6,355 nt of DNA from Deltaproteobacteria bacterium. GTDB taxonomy: Bacteria; Desulfobacterota; Desulfobacteria; Desulfobacterales; Desulfatirhabdiaceae. Location of the stretch: the NCBI GenBank assembly GCA_026388755.1, contig JAPLJE010000331.1:1-6355 (forward strand), written 5' to 3'. A model generated the notes under the pieces. That model had not been told where the DNA came from. It searched no databases and saw only the letters and a program-made list of their open reading frames with translations. Positions 1-5,731 of this stretch are shown piece after piece. Numbering within the stretch: position 1 is the first letter of the stretch; each line of letters starts with the position of its first letter. The translations under genes were made by a program, and so were the position numbers.

Positions 1-109
1 CGTGGACGTGTTCATGACCATGTTTCACGTTTCCGTGGGAATGCTCCTGGGCATGCTCATGCTTGTGGTCGTGGTCATGTTGATGATTGTGTTCGTGTTT
101 TCCTTCCAT
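1..109 (-). CDS. Histidine-rich N-terminus of a metal-handling protein (partial, runs off the left edge)
   Basis: The minus strand opens with ATG at 109-107 and stays open to the window edge, giving 36 residues. Fourteen of them are histidine, mostly alternating with Asp, Glu, Lys, Asn or Gln (it begins MEGKHEHNHQHDHDHKHEH). A strong AGGAGG lies 7 nt upstream (complement of 117-122), which supports both the strand and the start; the other ATG, at 115-113, hits a stop after 13 codons. Alternating His/acidic tracts bind Zn, Ni, Co or Cu. They are common at the N-terminus of cation diffusion facilitator (CDF) exporters and occur in nickel-insertion proteins such as HypB. HypB usually starts with a Cys motif that is absent here, so a CDF-type transporter is my preferred guess, but no catalytic or membrane part is visible. 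The gene is divergent from the pump operon. The plus-strand reading of this stretch is only the shadow of the His codons. Confidence 0.75.
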   Translation of the reverse strand, partial: MEGKHEHNHQHDHDHKHEHAQEHSHGNVKHGHEHVH

Positions 110-116
110 TATCCAT

Positions 117-122
117 CCTCCT
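117..122 (-). promoter_or_regulatory. Shine-Dalgarno sequence of the His-rich gene
   Basis: The plus strand reads CCTCCT, so the minus strand carries a full AGGAGG with a 7-nt spacer before the ATG at 109-107. This site decides the start and the orientation of a gene that is otherwise cut by the window edge. Confidence 0.75.
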
Positions 123-124
123 GT

Positions 125-136
125 ACAACGGGTTGT
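125..136. repeat. Perfect palindrome ACAAC-GG-GTTGT upstream of the His-rich gene
   Basis: The two 5-bp arms are perfect inverted copies with a 2-bp centre. The palindrome sits 15 bp upstream of the His-rich gene's start codon, directly beyond its Shine-Dalgarno. The two-base centre is too short for an RNA hairpin with full arms, so a dimeric repressor site is more plausible than a terminator. A 12-bp palindrome can also arise by chance, and no regulator is visible. Confidence 0.3.
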
Positions 137-143
137 CCCAGCA

Positions 144-177
144 TTTTAAGTGATTCCCATATTGAATGTTTTAAGTG
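144..177. repeat. Direct repeat TTTTAAGTG, two copies 25 bp apart
   Basis: TTTTAAGTG occurs exactly at 144-152 and again at 169-177. The start-to-start distance of 25 bp is about two and a half helical turns, so the copies face roughly opposite sides of the DNA. On the minus strand they read CACTTAAAA, and the copy nearer the His-rich gene overlaps the possible -10 box TAAAAT. They could be regulator sites for that gene, though AT-rich 9-mers can recur by chance. Confidence 0.35.
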
Positions 178-399
178 TTTCACAGCTGTTTGTCAACGGA
201 TTACCCGATTCACGCGGAATTTTGGCTCAAGATCCGACCCGAAAACAGGCAAGAAAGTGACTATCAAAATGGGCAAGAGGAAAGACCGTGCCAACGATAT
301 CTATGTTTTTGGGATTCTTTTTTTGATGTACTTCTACGACAAAATGATGCACAGTCAACCCCGCATCACCTTTTCTCTCCGGCAGGGAACACCCAGAAA

Positions 400-1137
400 A
401 TGACGTTTAACGAACGAAAAATAAAAAATCCTGAGGATGTCGTTTTTCAGGTACAGGATCTGACAAAAACATACCAGATGGGAGAGGTGGAAGTTCATGC
501 GCTGCGGGGAGCGAATCTGGAAATCTTTTCCGGCGAGCTGGTTGTTCTGCTCGGACCGTCTGGAAGCGGCAAGTCCACATTGCTGAATATTCTCGGCGGG
601 CTGGATACGGCGACCAGCGGCTTTGTTTCATACCGGGGCAAAGACCTGACCCATGCCAACGAACAGGAGCTGACGGAATACCGCCGCTTTCATGTGGGAT
701 TCGTCTTTCAGTTTTACAATCTGATTCCCAGTCTCACCGCAAAAGAGAATGTGGCGGTTGTGACGGAGATTGCCAGAAACCCCATGATTCCGGAAGATGC
801 CCTGGCCATGGTTGGATTAGCCAAGCGTGTGGATCATTTTCCCGCTCAGCTGTCCGGCGGAGAGCAGCAGCGGGTGGCCATCGCCCGCGCAATCTCAAAA
901 AATCCCGCGGTGCTGCTCTGCGACGAACCCACAGGGGCGCTGGATTCCAAAACCGGCATCGTGGTACTCGAAGCGCTGGAGCGGATCAATCGCGAGCTCG
1001 GCACGGCGACAGCTATCATCACCCACAATGCGGACATTGCCGGCATGGCTGACCGGGTTATTTATCTCAGCAACGGCAGAATTTCGGAAGTCAGGACGCA
1101 AATGGTAAAAAAATCGCCCGGCGAGCTGCAATGGTGA
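400..1137 (+). CDS. ABC transporter ATP-binding subunit, LolD/MacB type
   Basis: This 245-residue nucleotide-binding protein should power the FtsX-type permease encoded next. All ABC motifs are present in order: an A-loop Tyr near residue 25, Walker [10 protein letters not shown] (52-60), Q-loop Gln104 within FVFQFYNL, signature LSGGEQQR (151-158), Walker B VLLCDEP (171-177), D-loop LD (181-182) and switch His209. The [18 protein letters not shown] and [12 protein letters not shown] stretches are typical of the LolD/MacB/FtsE branch. Length is slightly above the usual 220-235 because of about 15 extra N-terminal residues. I chose ATG 400, preceded by a weak AGGGA at 384-388. The frame continues upstream, but the only earlier ATG (175) adds 75 residues without family character. 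The stop lies 4 bp before the permease ATG, so the two are probably translationally coupled. The protein is cytoplasmic and membrane-associated; its cargo is not evident. Confidence 0.95.
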   Translation: MTFNERKIKNPEDVVFQVQDLTKTYQMGEVEVHALRGANLEIFSGELVVLLGPSGSGKSTLLNILGGLDTATSGFVSYRGKDLTHANEQELTEYRRFHVGFVFQFYNLIPSLTAKENVAVVTEIARNPMIPEDALAMVGLAKRVDHFPAQLSGGEQQRVAIARAISKNPAVLLCDEPTGALDSKTGIVVLEALERINRELGTATAIITHNADIAGMADRVIYLSNGRISEVRTQMVKKSPGELQW

Positions 1138-1141
1138 TCGC

Positions 1142-3505
1142 ATGAAGGCACTGAACCGCAAACTGTGGCGGGATATCTGGCGCATGAAAGGTCAGGTCTT
1201 TGCGATTACACTGGTCGTCATGAGCGGGGTTGCGACCTTTATCATGTTCATCAGCACCATGGATTCCCTGAATCTGACCCGGAACACGTTCTATCGGGAC
1301 TACAGTTTTGCCGATGTCTTTGTCAACCTGAAGCGGGCCCCGGAAAGCCTGAAAGAGAAGATTCAAAATATTCCCGGTGTCAACCAGATTGAAACCCGGG
1401 TTTCTGTCAGTGTCAAGCTGGATATTACCGGTTTTGCCGAACCGGTGACCGCAAAAATCGTATCGATTCCCGATAGCGACAGACAGCTCTTGAACCGTCT
1501 TTATATCCGAAAGGGCAGGCTTCCTGATCCGGCCAGGGATCACGAGGTCGTGATCAACGAAAATTTTGCCAAGGCCCATGATTTTAACCCCGGCGATCAA
1601 TTTGCGGCGATCATTAACGGGAAATGGACGAAGCTGACGATTGCCGGGATTGCCCTGTCTCCGGAATTTGTTTTTCTGCTGCGTCCGGATTCCATCAGTC
1701 CGGATTTCAAACGCTACGGCGTCCTGTGGATGGGCAGAAAGGCACTCGGCACCTCTTACGATATGGATGGCGCGTTTAACGACGTGGTATTGACCCTGTA
1801 TCCGAACGCTGCATTAAACGACGTTCTTTCGGAATTGGATCGTATCGTGGCGCCATATGGCGGATTCGGCGCCCATGGGCGAAAGGAGCAGTTCTCTCAT
1901 CGCATGCTGAGCGAGGAATTCCGGCAGCTGCAAAGAAGTTCGGAAATATTTCCCACGATTTTCATCTGTGTCGCAGCCTTTTTGCTGAATGTCGTAATGA
2001 GCCGGACCATTCACACACATCGCGAACAGATCGCCGCCCTGAAGGCATTCGGCTACAACAATCAGGATGTCGGTATTCATTATGCCAAACTGGTTCTTCT
2101 GATCGTCTTGATCGGCCTCATCGCCGGCATCGCCGGCGGGATCTGGTGTGGAAAACTGCTGGGCGGCATCTATATGGAGATCTATCGCTTCCCGGACCTC
2201 ATCTATAAAATGCATCCCGGAGTGATCATTGCCGCAGTCCTGATCACCGTCTTTTCAGCGCTCACCGGGACCCTGCACTCGCTTTGGCGGGCGGCCAAAC
2301 TGCCGCCCGCAGAGGCGATGCGGCCCGAACCCCCTGCCAGGTACAGCGTCGCACTGATTGAAAAAATGGGGTTGGGCCGCCGGCTGACTCAGCCCTCGCG
2401 GATTATTCTGCGAAATATCGAGCGCAAGCCGATCAGAGCGTTTCTTTCAATTGTCGGCATTGCCGTTGCCTGTGCCACGATGATTTCCAGCGGATTTTTC
2501 AAGGATTCGGTTTCGTATATGGTGAATCTCCAGTTTGTTCTTTCCCGGAAGGAAGATCTGTCCATCGCTTTTACCGAACCGACTTCCCGAAGGGCCATAT
2601 ATGAGCTCAAAGGGCTCCCAGGCGTTCAAACCGCGGAGCCCTTTCGGACGGTTCCGGCAAAGTTTCGGCATGGCCACCGCAGTTATCAGACGGCAATCAG
2701 CGGAATCGAACCGGACAGCCGCCTGCATCAACTGCTGGATGCTGATCTGAAGCGTGTGGCCCTGCCGCCTTTTGGGATCGTTCTCACGGATTATCTGGGC
2801 AAGATTCTAGACGTAAACACCGGCGACATGCTGACCATCGAAGTCCTCGAGGGGTCAAAGGCGATTCGTCAGGTACCGGTCGCGGCTCTGGTCAAGCAAT
2901 ATCTTGGCGTAACGGGATACATGGATATTGCGGCGCTCAACCGGTTGATGCGCGAAGGCAGCGCCATATCCGGCGCGTATCTGGTAACGGATTCCCGGTA
3001 CCGGGAGAAACTCTATAAGCGTTTTGTTGAAATGCCGCGCATTTCCGGAACCGTGGTCAGAATCAATGACATTCATAATTTTCATGAGGTACAGGCCAAA
3101 GCGTTGCTGTTTTTCACGTATATCGCCACGCTGATGGCCTGTTTTATCGCTTTTGGCGTGGTCTATAACAGCGCCAGAATCGCGCTGTCGGAACGGAGCC
3201 GGGAGCTCTCCAGCCTCAGGGTGCTGGGCTACACACGGGGGGAAATTTCTTACATTCTCCTGGGGGAACTGGGAATCCTGACCCTGATCGCCATCCCATT
3301 CGGATTTGTCATCGGGTACTGGCTCTGTGCGTATATTGCACAGGCGCTGGCATCCGACCTTTTCCGGGTGCCGCTGATCATAGAGATGAAGACTTTCGCC
3401 TCCGCAGCAGCCGTGGTTCTGGCCTCGGCCGCGATATCGGGGTTGATCGTACGCCACAAACTGGATCATCTGGATCTTGTCGAAGTCCTGAAAACCAGGG
3501 AATAG
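1142..3505 (+). CDS. ABC transporter permease with two FtsX modules
   Basis: This 787-residue inner-membrane protein is the permease of the pump. I predict eight membrane helices at about 18-38, 269-287, 317-338, 360-382, 432-452, 655-677, 703-730 and 751-771. They form two repeats of one helix, a large periplasmic domain (about 39-268 and 453-654) and three helices. Both repeats carry the FtsX coupling region: REQIAALKAFGYNNQDVG near 294-311 and RELSSLRVLGYTRGEI near 687-702. Both also end in the FtsX-type tail (PPAEAMRPE near 388-396, LVEVLKTRE at 779-787). MacB has only four helices and works as a dimer, whereas LolC and LolE are separate half-size proteins. This looks like one chain holding both halves, and the ATPase is separate. 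The start ATG 1142 is 4 bp after the ATPase stop, with GGTGAT at 1133-1138 as a possible Shine-Dalgarno. Cargo (lipid, lipoprotein, peptide or drug) cannot be told. Confidence 0.95.
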   Translation: MKALNRKLWRDIWRMKGQVFAITLVVMSGVATFIMFISTMDSLNLTRNTFYRDYSFADVFVNLKRAPESLKEKIQNIPGVNQIETRVSVSVKLDITGFAEPVTAKIVSIPDSDRQLLNRLYIRKGRLPDPARDHEVVINENFAKAHDFNPGDQFAAIINGKWTKLTIAGIALSPEFVFLLRPDSISPDFKRYGVLWMGRKALGTSYDMDGAFNDVVLTLYPNAALNDVLSELDRIVAPYGGFGAHGRKEQFSHRMLSEEFRQLQRSSEIFPTIFICVAAFLLNVVMSRTIHTHREQIAALKAFGYNNQDVGIHYAKLVLLIVLIGLIAGIAGGIWCGKLLGGIYMEIYRFPDLIYKMHPGVIIAAVLITVFSALTGTLHSLWRAAKLPPAEAMRPEPPARYSVALIEKMGLGRRLTQPSRIILRNIERKPIRAFLSIVGIAVACATMISSGFFKDSVSYMVNLQFVLSRKEDLSIAFTEPTSRRAIYELKGLPGVQTAEPFRTVPAKFRHGHRSYQTAISGIEPDSRLHQLLDADLKRVALPPFGIVLTDYLGKILDVNTGDMLTIEVLEGSKAIRQVPVAALVKQYLGVTGYMDIAALNRLMREGSAISGAYLVTDSRYREKLYKRFVEMPRISGTVVRINDIHNFHEVQAKALLFFTYIATLMACFIAFGVVYNSARIALSERSRELSSLRVLGYTRGEISYILLGELGILTLIAIPFGFVIGYWLCAYIAQALASDLFRVPLIIEMKTFASAAAVVLASAAISGLIVRHKLDHLDLVEVLKTRE

Positions 3506-3514
3506 CCTGTGGCC

Positions 3515-3520
3515 AAGGAG
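3515..3520 (+). promoter_or_regulatory. Shine-Dalgarno that sets the adaptor start
   Basis: AAGGAG lies 6 nt before ATG 3527. The alternative start, GTG 3509, is upstream of this site and has no comparable sequence in front of it, so ATG 3527 is the better start. Confidence 0.75.
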
Positions 3521-3526
3521 TATTGG

Positions 3527-4729
3527 ATGGAAATTGCCAAACGAAGAACCTTGTCGGTTAGCATCATTATCGTTGCGGTCGTCCTTGCAACGGGTTACGG
3601 CCTCATTCCCAGAGCCATGGATGTCGATCTGGTGAATGTCTTCCGGGGACCGCTTCAAGTCACCATCGAAGAAGAGGGCCGGACCCGCCTGAAGGAGCGT
3701 TTTGTCATATCCGCACCGACATCCGGGGTGATGCAGCGGATTGACGCAAAAGTGGGAGATCCGGTGCAAAAGGGTCAGACCGTCATTGTGCTGGAACCCG
3801 TTTGGTCGCAGGCCCTGGATCCCCGCAGCCGCGCCGAAGCCGAAGCCGGTGTGTCGGCGGCAACGGCTTCGCTGAAAGCTGCGCAGGAAAAAGAGCGCGC
3901 GGCGGCAGCGGACGCGGATTACCTTGAGAAGAGACTGGAAAGGATCACGAATCTGCATGCCAACGGGTATGTGGCAAAGGATCAATTTGACCAGGCGGCG
4001 TCCGAGGTCAAAAAAGCTCAGGCTGTCCAGCAGGCCGCCGAAGCCGCGGTGAATGTCGCCCGTTTTGAACTTGACCGGACCCGGGTGGCGCTGCAAAGCT
4101 TTGCTTCCAAAAAAAGCGCCGCATCACATCATACAATTTATATTCCGTCTCCCATCACCGGCGCCATCTTCAGGATTTACCGGGAAAGCGAGCGAACAGT
4201 CAATTCAGGAGAGCCCCTGATGGATGTCGGCGATGCCGGAAATCTTGAAGTCCGCGTGGAAGTCCTGTCCTCGGATGCGGTTAGAATTAAAAAGGGAACC
4301 CGGGTTTTGTTTAAACGCTGGGGCGGCGATGAGCCGCTTTCGGGAGCCGTGCGGATTGTCGAACCGGCAGGATTTACAAAAATATCCAGCCTTGGCGTGG
4401 AGGAACAACGGGTTCTGGTTATTGCCGACATCCTGTCGCCACCGGACACGTGGCACGTTCTGGGCGATGGATACAGACTGGAAGCGCAGTTTGTGGTTCT
4501 GGAGGCAAAAGATGTTCTCCAGGTCCCCAATAGCGCTCTTTTCCGTTCGGGAATGGACTGGGCGGTTTTTGTCAGTGACAACGGGAAGGCGCGAAAGCGT
4601 TTGGTTGAAGTCGGGCAGCGGAACGGGTTCACGGCTGAGATCCTCTCCGGAATCCACGAGAACGACAAAGTGATTGCCCATCCCGATGAGGCCATCGGCG
4701 ATGGGTCCCGCATCCAGTCCAGGAAATGA
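3527..4729 (+). CDS. HlyD/MacA-family periplasmic adaptor (membrane-fusion) protein
   Basis: This 400-residue protein would link the permease to an outer-membrane channel. An uncleaved N-terminal anchor (about 10-26, after the basic AKRR) lacks a lipobox Cys, so it is anchored by a helix rather than lipid. Next come the first half of a lipoyl (biotinyl-like) domain (about 61-92, SAPTSGVMQRIDAKVGDPV), an Ala/Glu/Lys-rich coiled-coil hairpin (about 100-192), the second lipoyl half (about 206-236, IPSPITGAIFRI), a beta-barrel (about 240-325, with SSLGVEEQRVLVIADI) and a membrane-proximal domain (about 327-395). This is the full MacA-like domain order at normal length. The coiled coil of some 90 residues suggests it reaches towards a TolC-type channel, but none is encoded here. 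The gene starts 21 bp after the permease stop, so all three pump genes probably form one operon. GTG 3509 would add six residues. Assignment to the adaptor family is firm; the substrate is unknown. Confidence 0.94.
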   Translation: MEIAKRRTLSVSIIIVAVVLATGYGLIPRAMDVDLVNVFRGPLQVTIEEEGRTRLKERFVISAPTSGVMQRIDAKVGDPVQKGQTVIVLEPVWSQALDPRSRAEAEAGVSAATASLKAAQEKERAAAADADYLEKRLERITNLHANGYVAKDQFDQAASEVKKAQAVQQAAEAAVNVARFELDRTRVALQSFASKKSAASHHTIYIPSPITGAIFRIYRESERTVNSGEPLMDVGDAGNLEVRVEVLSSDAVRIKKGTRVLFKRWGGDEPLSGAVRIVEPAGFTKISSLGVEEQRVLVIADILSPPDTWHVLGDGYRLEAQFVVLEAKDVLQVPNSALFRSGMDWAVFVSDNGKARKRLVEVGQRNGFTAEILSGIHENDKVIAHPDEAIGDGSRIQSRK

Positions 4730-4823
4730 CCGGACCTCCTGTATTCCTTTCTGACCCAAGATGCAATTGTGCGCAAAAGCCGGGGACATAACGTGATATA
4801 TTGGGGCTGCGCAGGGATTCTTG

Positions 4824-4850
4824 TTGACTCCCGAAAGAGGTTCTCATAAT
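4824..4850 (+). promoter_or_regulatory. Candidate sigma70 promoter for the dehydrogenase gene
   Basis: TTGACT (4824-4829, five of six to TTGACA) and CATAAT (4845-4850, five of six to TATAAT) are separated by 15 bp. That spacer is shorter than the ideal 17, so activity may be modest or depend on an activator. The predicted start of transcription near 4857 leaves a leader of about 90 nt before ATG 4947. The site lies inside the upstream extension of the dehydrogenase frame, which is another reason to reject a start at TTG 4821. Confidence 0.42.
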
Positions 4851-4851
4851 A

Positions 4852-4868
4852 ATTGCGATAATTGCAAT
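4852..4868. promoter_or_regulatory. Operator-like inverted repeat just after the -10 box
   Basis: ATTGCGAT-A-ATTGCAAT is an 8-1-8 inverted repeat with one mismatched pair (G4857 against T4863); the outer arms ATTGC/GCAAT are perfect. It overlaps a 9-bp tandem repeat in which ATAATTGC occurs at 4849-4856 and 4858-4865. The symmetry centre, 4860, lies at the expected transcription start of the 4824-4850 promoter, a classic position for a dimeric repressor to block initiation. TTGC/GCAA half-sites are seen in several repressor families, including MarR-type proteins. No regulator gene is in the window, so the binding protein is unknown. Confidence 0.42.
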
Positions 4869-4934
4869 CAGGCAAATTTTCGGGGGTTTCAGCAGGGAAA
4901 GGCAGAAGCGGGTTCAACAGACAAATACTTTGTG

Positions 4935-4940
4935 AAAGGA
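4935..4940 (+). promoter_or_regulatory. Shine-Dalgarno that sets the dehydrogenase start
   Basis: AAAGGA lies 6 nt before ATG 4947. It favours this ATG over TTG 4821, which opens the same frame and would add 42 residues without family similarity. Confidence 0.7.
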
Positions 4941-4946
4941 CAACCC

Positions 4947-5705
4947 ATGAGCGGCATATCCTTTGGTCTTGAAGACAAAAGCGTGATGGTTACAGGCGGC
5001 AGCCGGGGAATCGGACTGGAAATGGCAAAAATGTTTCTGGAGCAGGGGGCAAGGGTGACGATTTGCGGCAGAAAGCAGGAAGGGCTGGATGCCGCGGTCT
5101 CTCTGCTGGATGCCGGCAGCCGACTGCTGGCGGTTCAGGCGCATGCCGCCAAACCCGAGGATGTGGATAGGCTGTTCCAACGTACCATGGATAGTTTTGG
5201 AAGAATCGATGTTCTGATCAACAATGTGGGCATGAATCTGATCACGACCGTGGTTGATGCAGACCCTTTCGTGTGGCAGAAAATCATCGATTCCAATCTG
5301 AATGCCGCGTTTTTGTGTTCCCGCAAAGCCGGGCAGATCATGAGAAGCCAGAAAAGCGGCAAAATCGTCAGTATTTCTTCCCTCGCGGCAAGAAGGTCCG
5401 CCCCTGCCATGGGCATCTACGGCATCGCCAAGGCCGGCATCGAAATGATGACGCGGGTTCTGGCCCAGGAGCTGGCGCCGGATGTTCAGGTCAATGCCGT
5501 TTCCCCCGGCATGGTGAAAACCCGGTTCAGCCAGGCGTTCTGGTCGGATTCAAACCTTCACGACCAGATCGTCAGAACCATTCCCATGGGAAGGCTTGCC
5601 GAGCCCCTGGATGTGGTTTATCCTGTGCTCTTTTTATGTTCCGATGCGGCGCGTTTCATCACCGGCCAGGTGCTGATGGTGGATGGCGGCGCCAGCGCCA
5701 TTTGA
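4947..5705 (+). CDS. Short-chain dehydrogenase/reductase (SDR), classical FabG-like type
   Basis: This 252-residue protein is an NAD(P)(H)-dependent oxidoreductase of the classical SDR family, at normal length and presumably cytosolic. The Rossmann cofactor loop is TGGSRGIG (16-23). Arg42 follows the second strand (ICGRKQ), which usually favours NADP(H) over NAD(H). NNVG (92-95) stands where most members have NNAG. The catalytic tetrad is complete: Asn117, Ser145, Tyr158 and Lys162 (YGIAK). SPG (186-188) and the C-terminal ITGQVLMVDGG match the FabG-like branch. One mild oddity is AHAAKPEDV (65-73): the Asp often found after the fourth strand, near the adenine ring, is absent. The substrate is not predictable; 3-oxoacyl carriers, sugars and alcohols are all possible. 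The gene has its own candidate promoter and operator and is followed 26 bp later by an unrecognised gene, probably in the same transcript. Confidence 0.95.
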   Translation: MSGISFGLEDKSVMVTGGSRGIGLEMAKMFLEQGARVTICGRKQEGLDAAVSLLDAGSRLLAVQAHAAKPEDVDRLFQRTMDSFGRIDVLINNVGMNLITTVVDADPFVWQKIIDSNLNAAFLCSRKAGQIMRSQKSGKIVSISSLAARRSAPAMGIYGIAKAGIEMMTRVLAQELAPDVQVNAVSPGMVKTRFSQAFWSDSNLHDQIVRTIPMGRLAEPLDVVYPVLFLCSDAARFITGQVLMVDGGASAI

Positions 5706-5719
5706 GTGAGCCGGTCAAA

Positions 5720-5725
5720 AAGGAG
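5720..5725 (+). promoter_or_regulatory. Shine-Dalgarno of the right-edge gene
   Basis: AAGGAG sits 6 nt before ATG 5732, inside the 26-bp gap after the dehydrogenase stop. It supports a real gene at the right edge even though no stop codon is visible. Confidence 0.75.
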
Positions 5726-5731
5726 AGACTC

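Larger units (their letters stand above)
110..399. other. Divergent intergenic region
   Basis: These 290 bp separate the minus-strand His-rich gene from the plus-strand ABC operon and must hold both promoters. The stretch is AT-richer than the genes. It contains a 12-bp palindrome (125-136), a 9-bp direct repeat (144-152 and 169-177) and a run of seven T at about 318-324 with no GC-rich stem in front of it. The minus strand has a possible -10 box TAAAAT at 150-145, without a good -35. I found no convincing sigma70 or sigma54 promoter for the plus strand. The ATPase frame is open back to 175, but the translation there has no domain character and I regard it as non-coding. Confidence 0.6.

Noticed and set aside
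315..324. A T-rich run (TTCTTTTTTT) in the divergent region, considered as a terminator tail.
   Set aside because: No GC-rich stem precedes it, and no plus-strand gene upstream needs termination.
175..399. A 75-residue N-terminal extension of the ATPase from ATG 175.
   Set aside because: The extension has no family similarity, its start falls within the direct-repeat region without a Shine-Dalgarno, and the ABC fold begins normally from ATG 400.
2..403. A plus-strand frame with a hydrophobic Met/Val/Leu-rich start that could pass for a membrane peptide.
   Set aside because: The hydrophobic run is the antisense of His codons (CAT/CAC read as ATG/GTG) of the minus-strand gene, which has a strong Shine-Dalgarno.
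2855..4096. A 413-codon open frame on the minus strand opposite the permease end and the adaptor.
   Set aside because: It lies wholly antisense to two well-supported genes, has no domain character, and is rich in residues expected from reading GC-biased codons backwards. It is a shadow.
4692..4704. A perfect CCATCG-G-CGATGG palindrome near the end of the adaptor gene.
   Set aside because: It falls within ordinary codons for Ala-Ile-Gly-Asp-Gly, 25 bp before the stop, and no T-run follows, so it is not a usable terminator.
4797..4802. A TATATT hexamer as a second -10 box before the dehydrogenase.
   Set aside because: There is no acceptable -35 at 16-18 bp; the 4824-4850 pair is better placed and better matched.
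4730..4820. A terminator after the pump operon.
   Set aside because: I found only 4-bp stems (such as GTCC/GGAC) and no T-run, so no terminator can be supported from the sequence.
5683..5701. A hairpin ATGGCG / CGCCAT with a 7-nt loop at the end of the dehydrogenase, considered as a terminator.
   Set aside because: The stem is only 6 bp, lies mostly within the last codons and is followed by just three T. The next gene starts 26 bp after the stop, so read-through is more likely.
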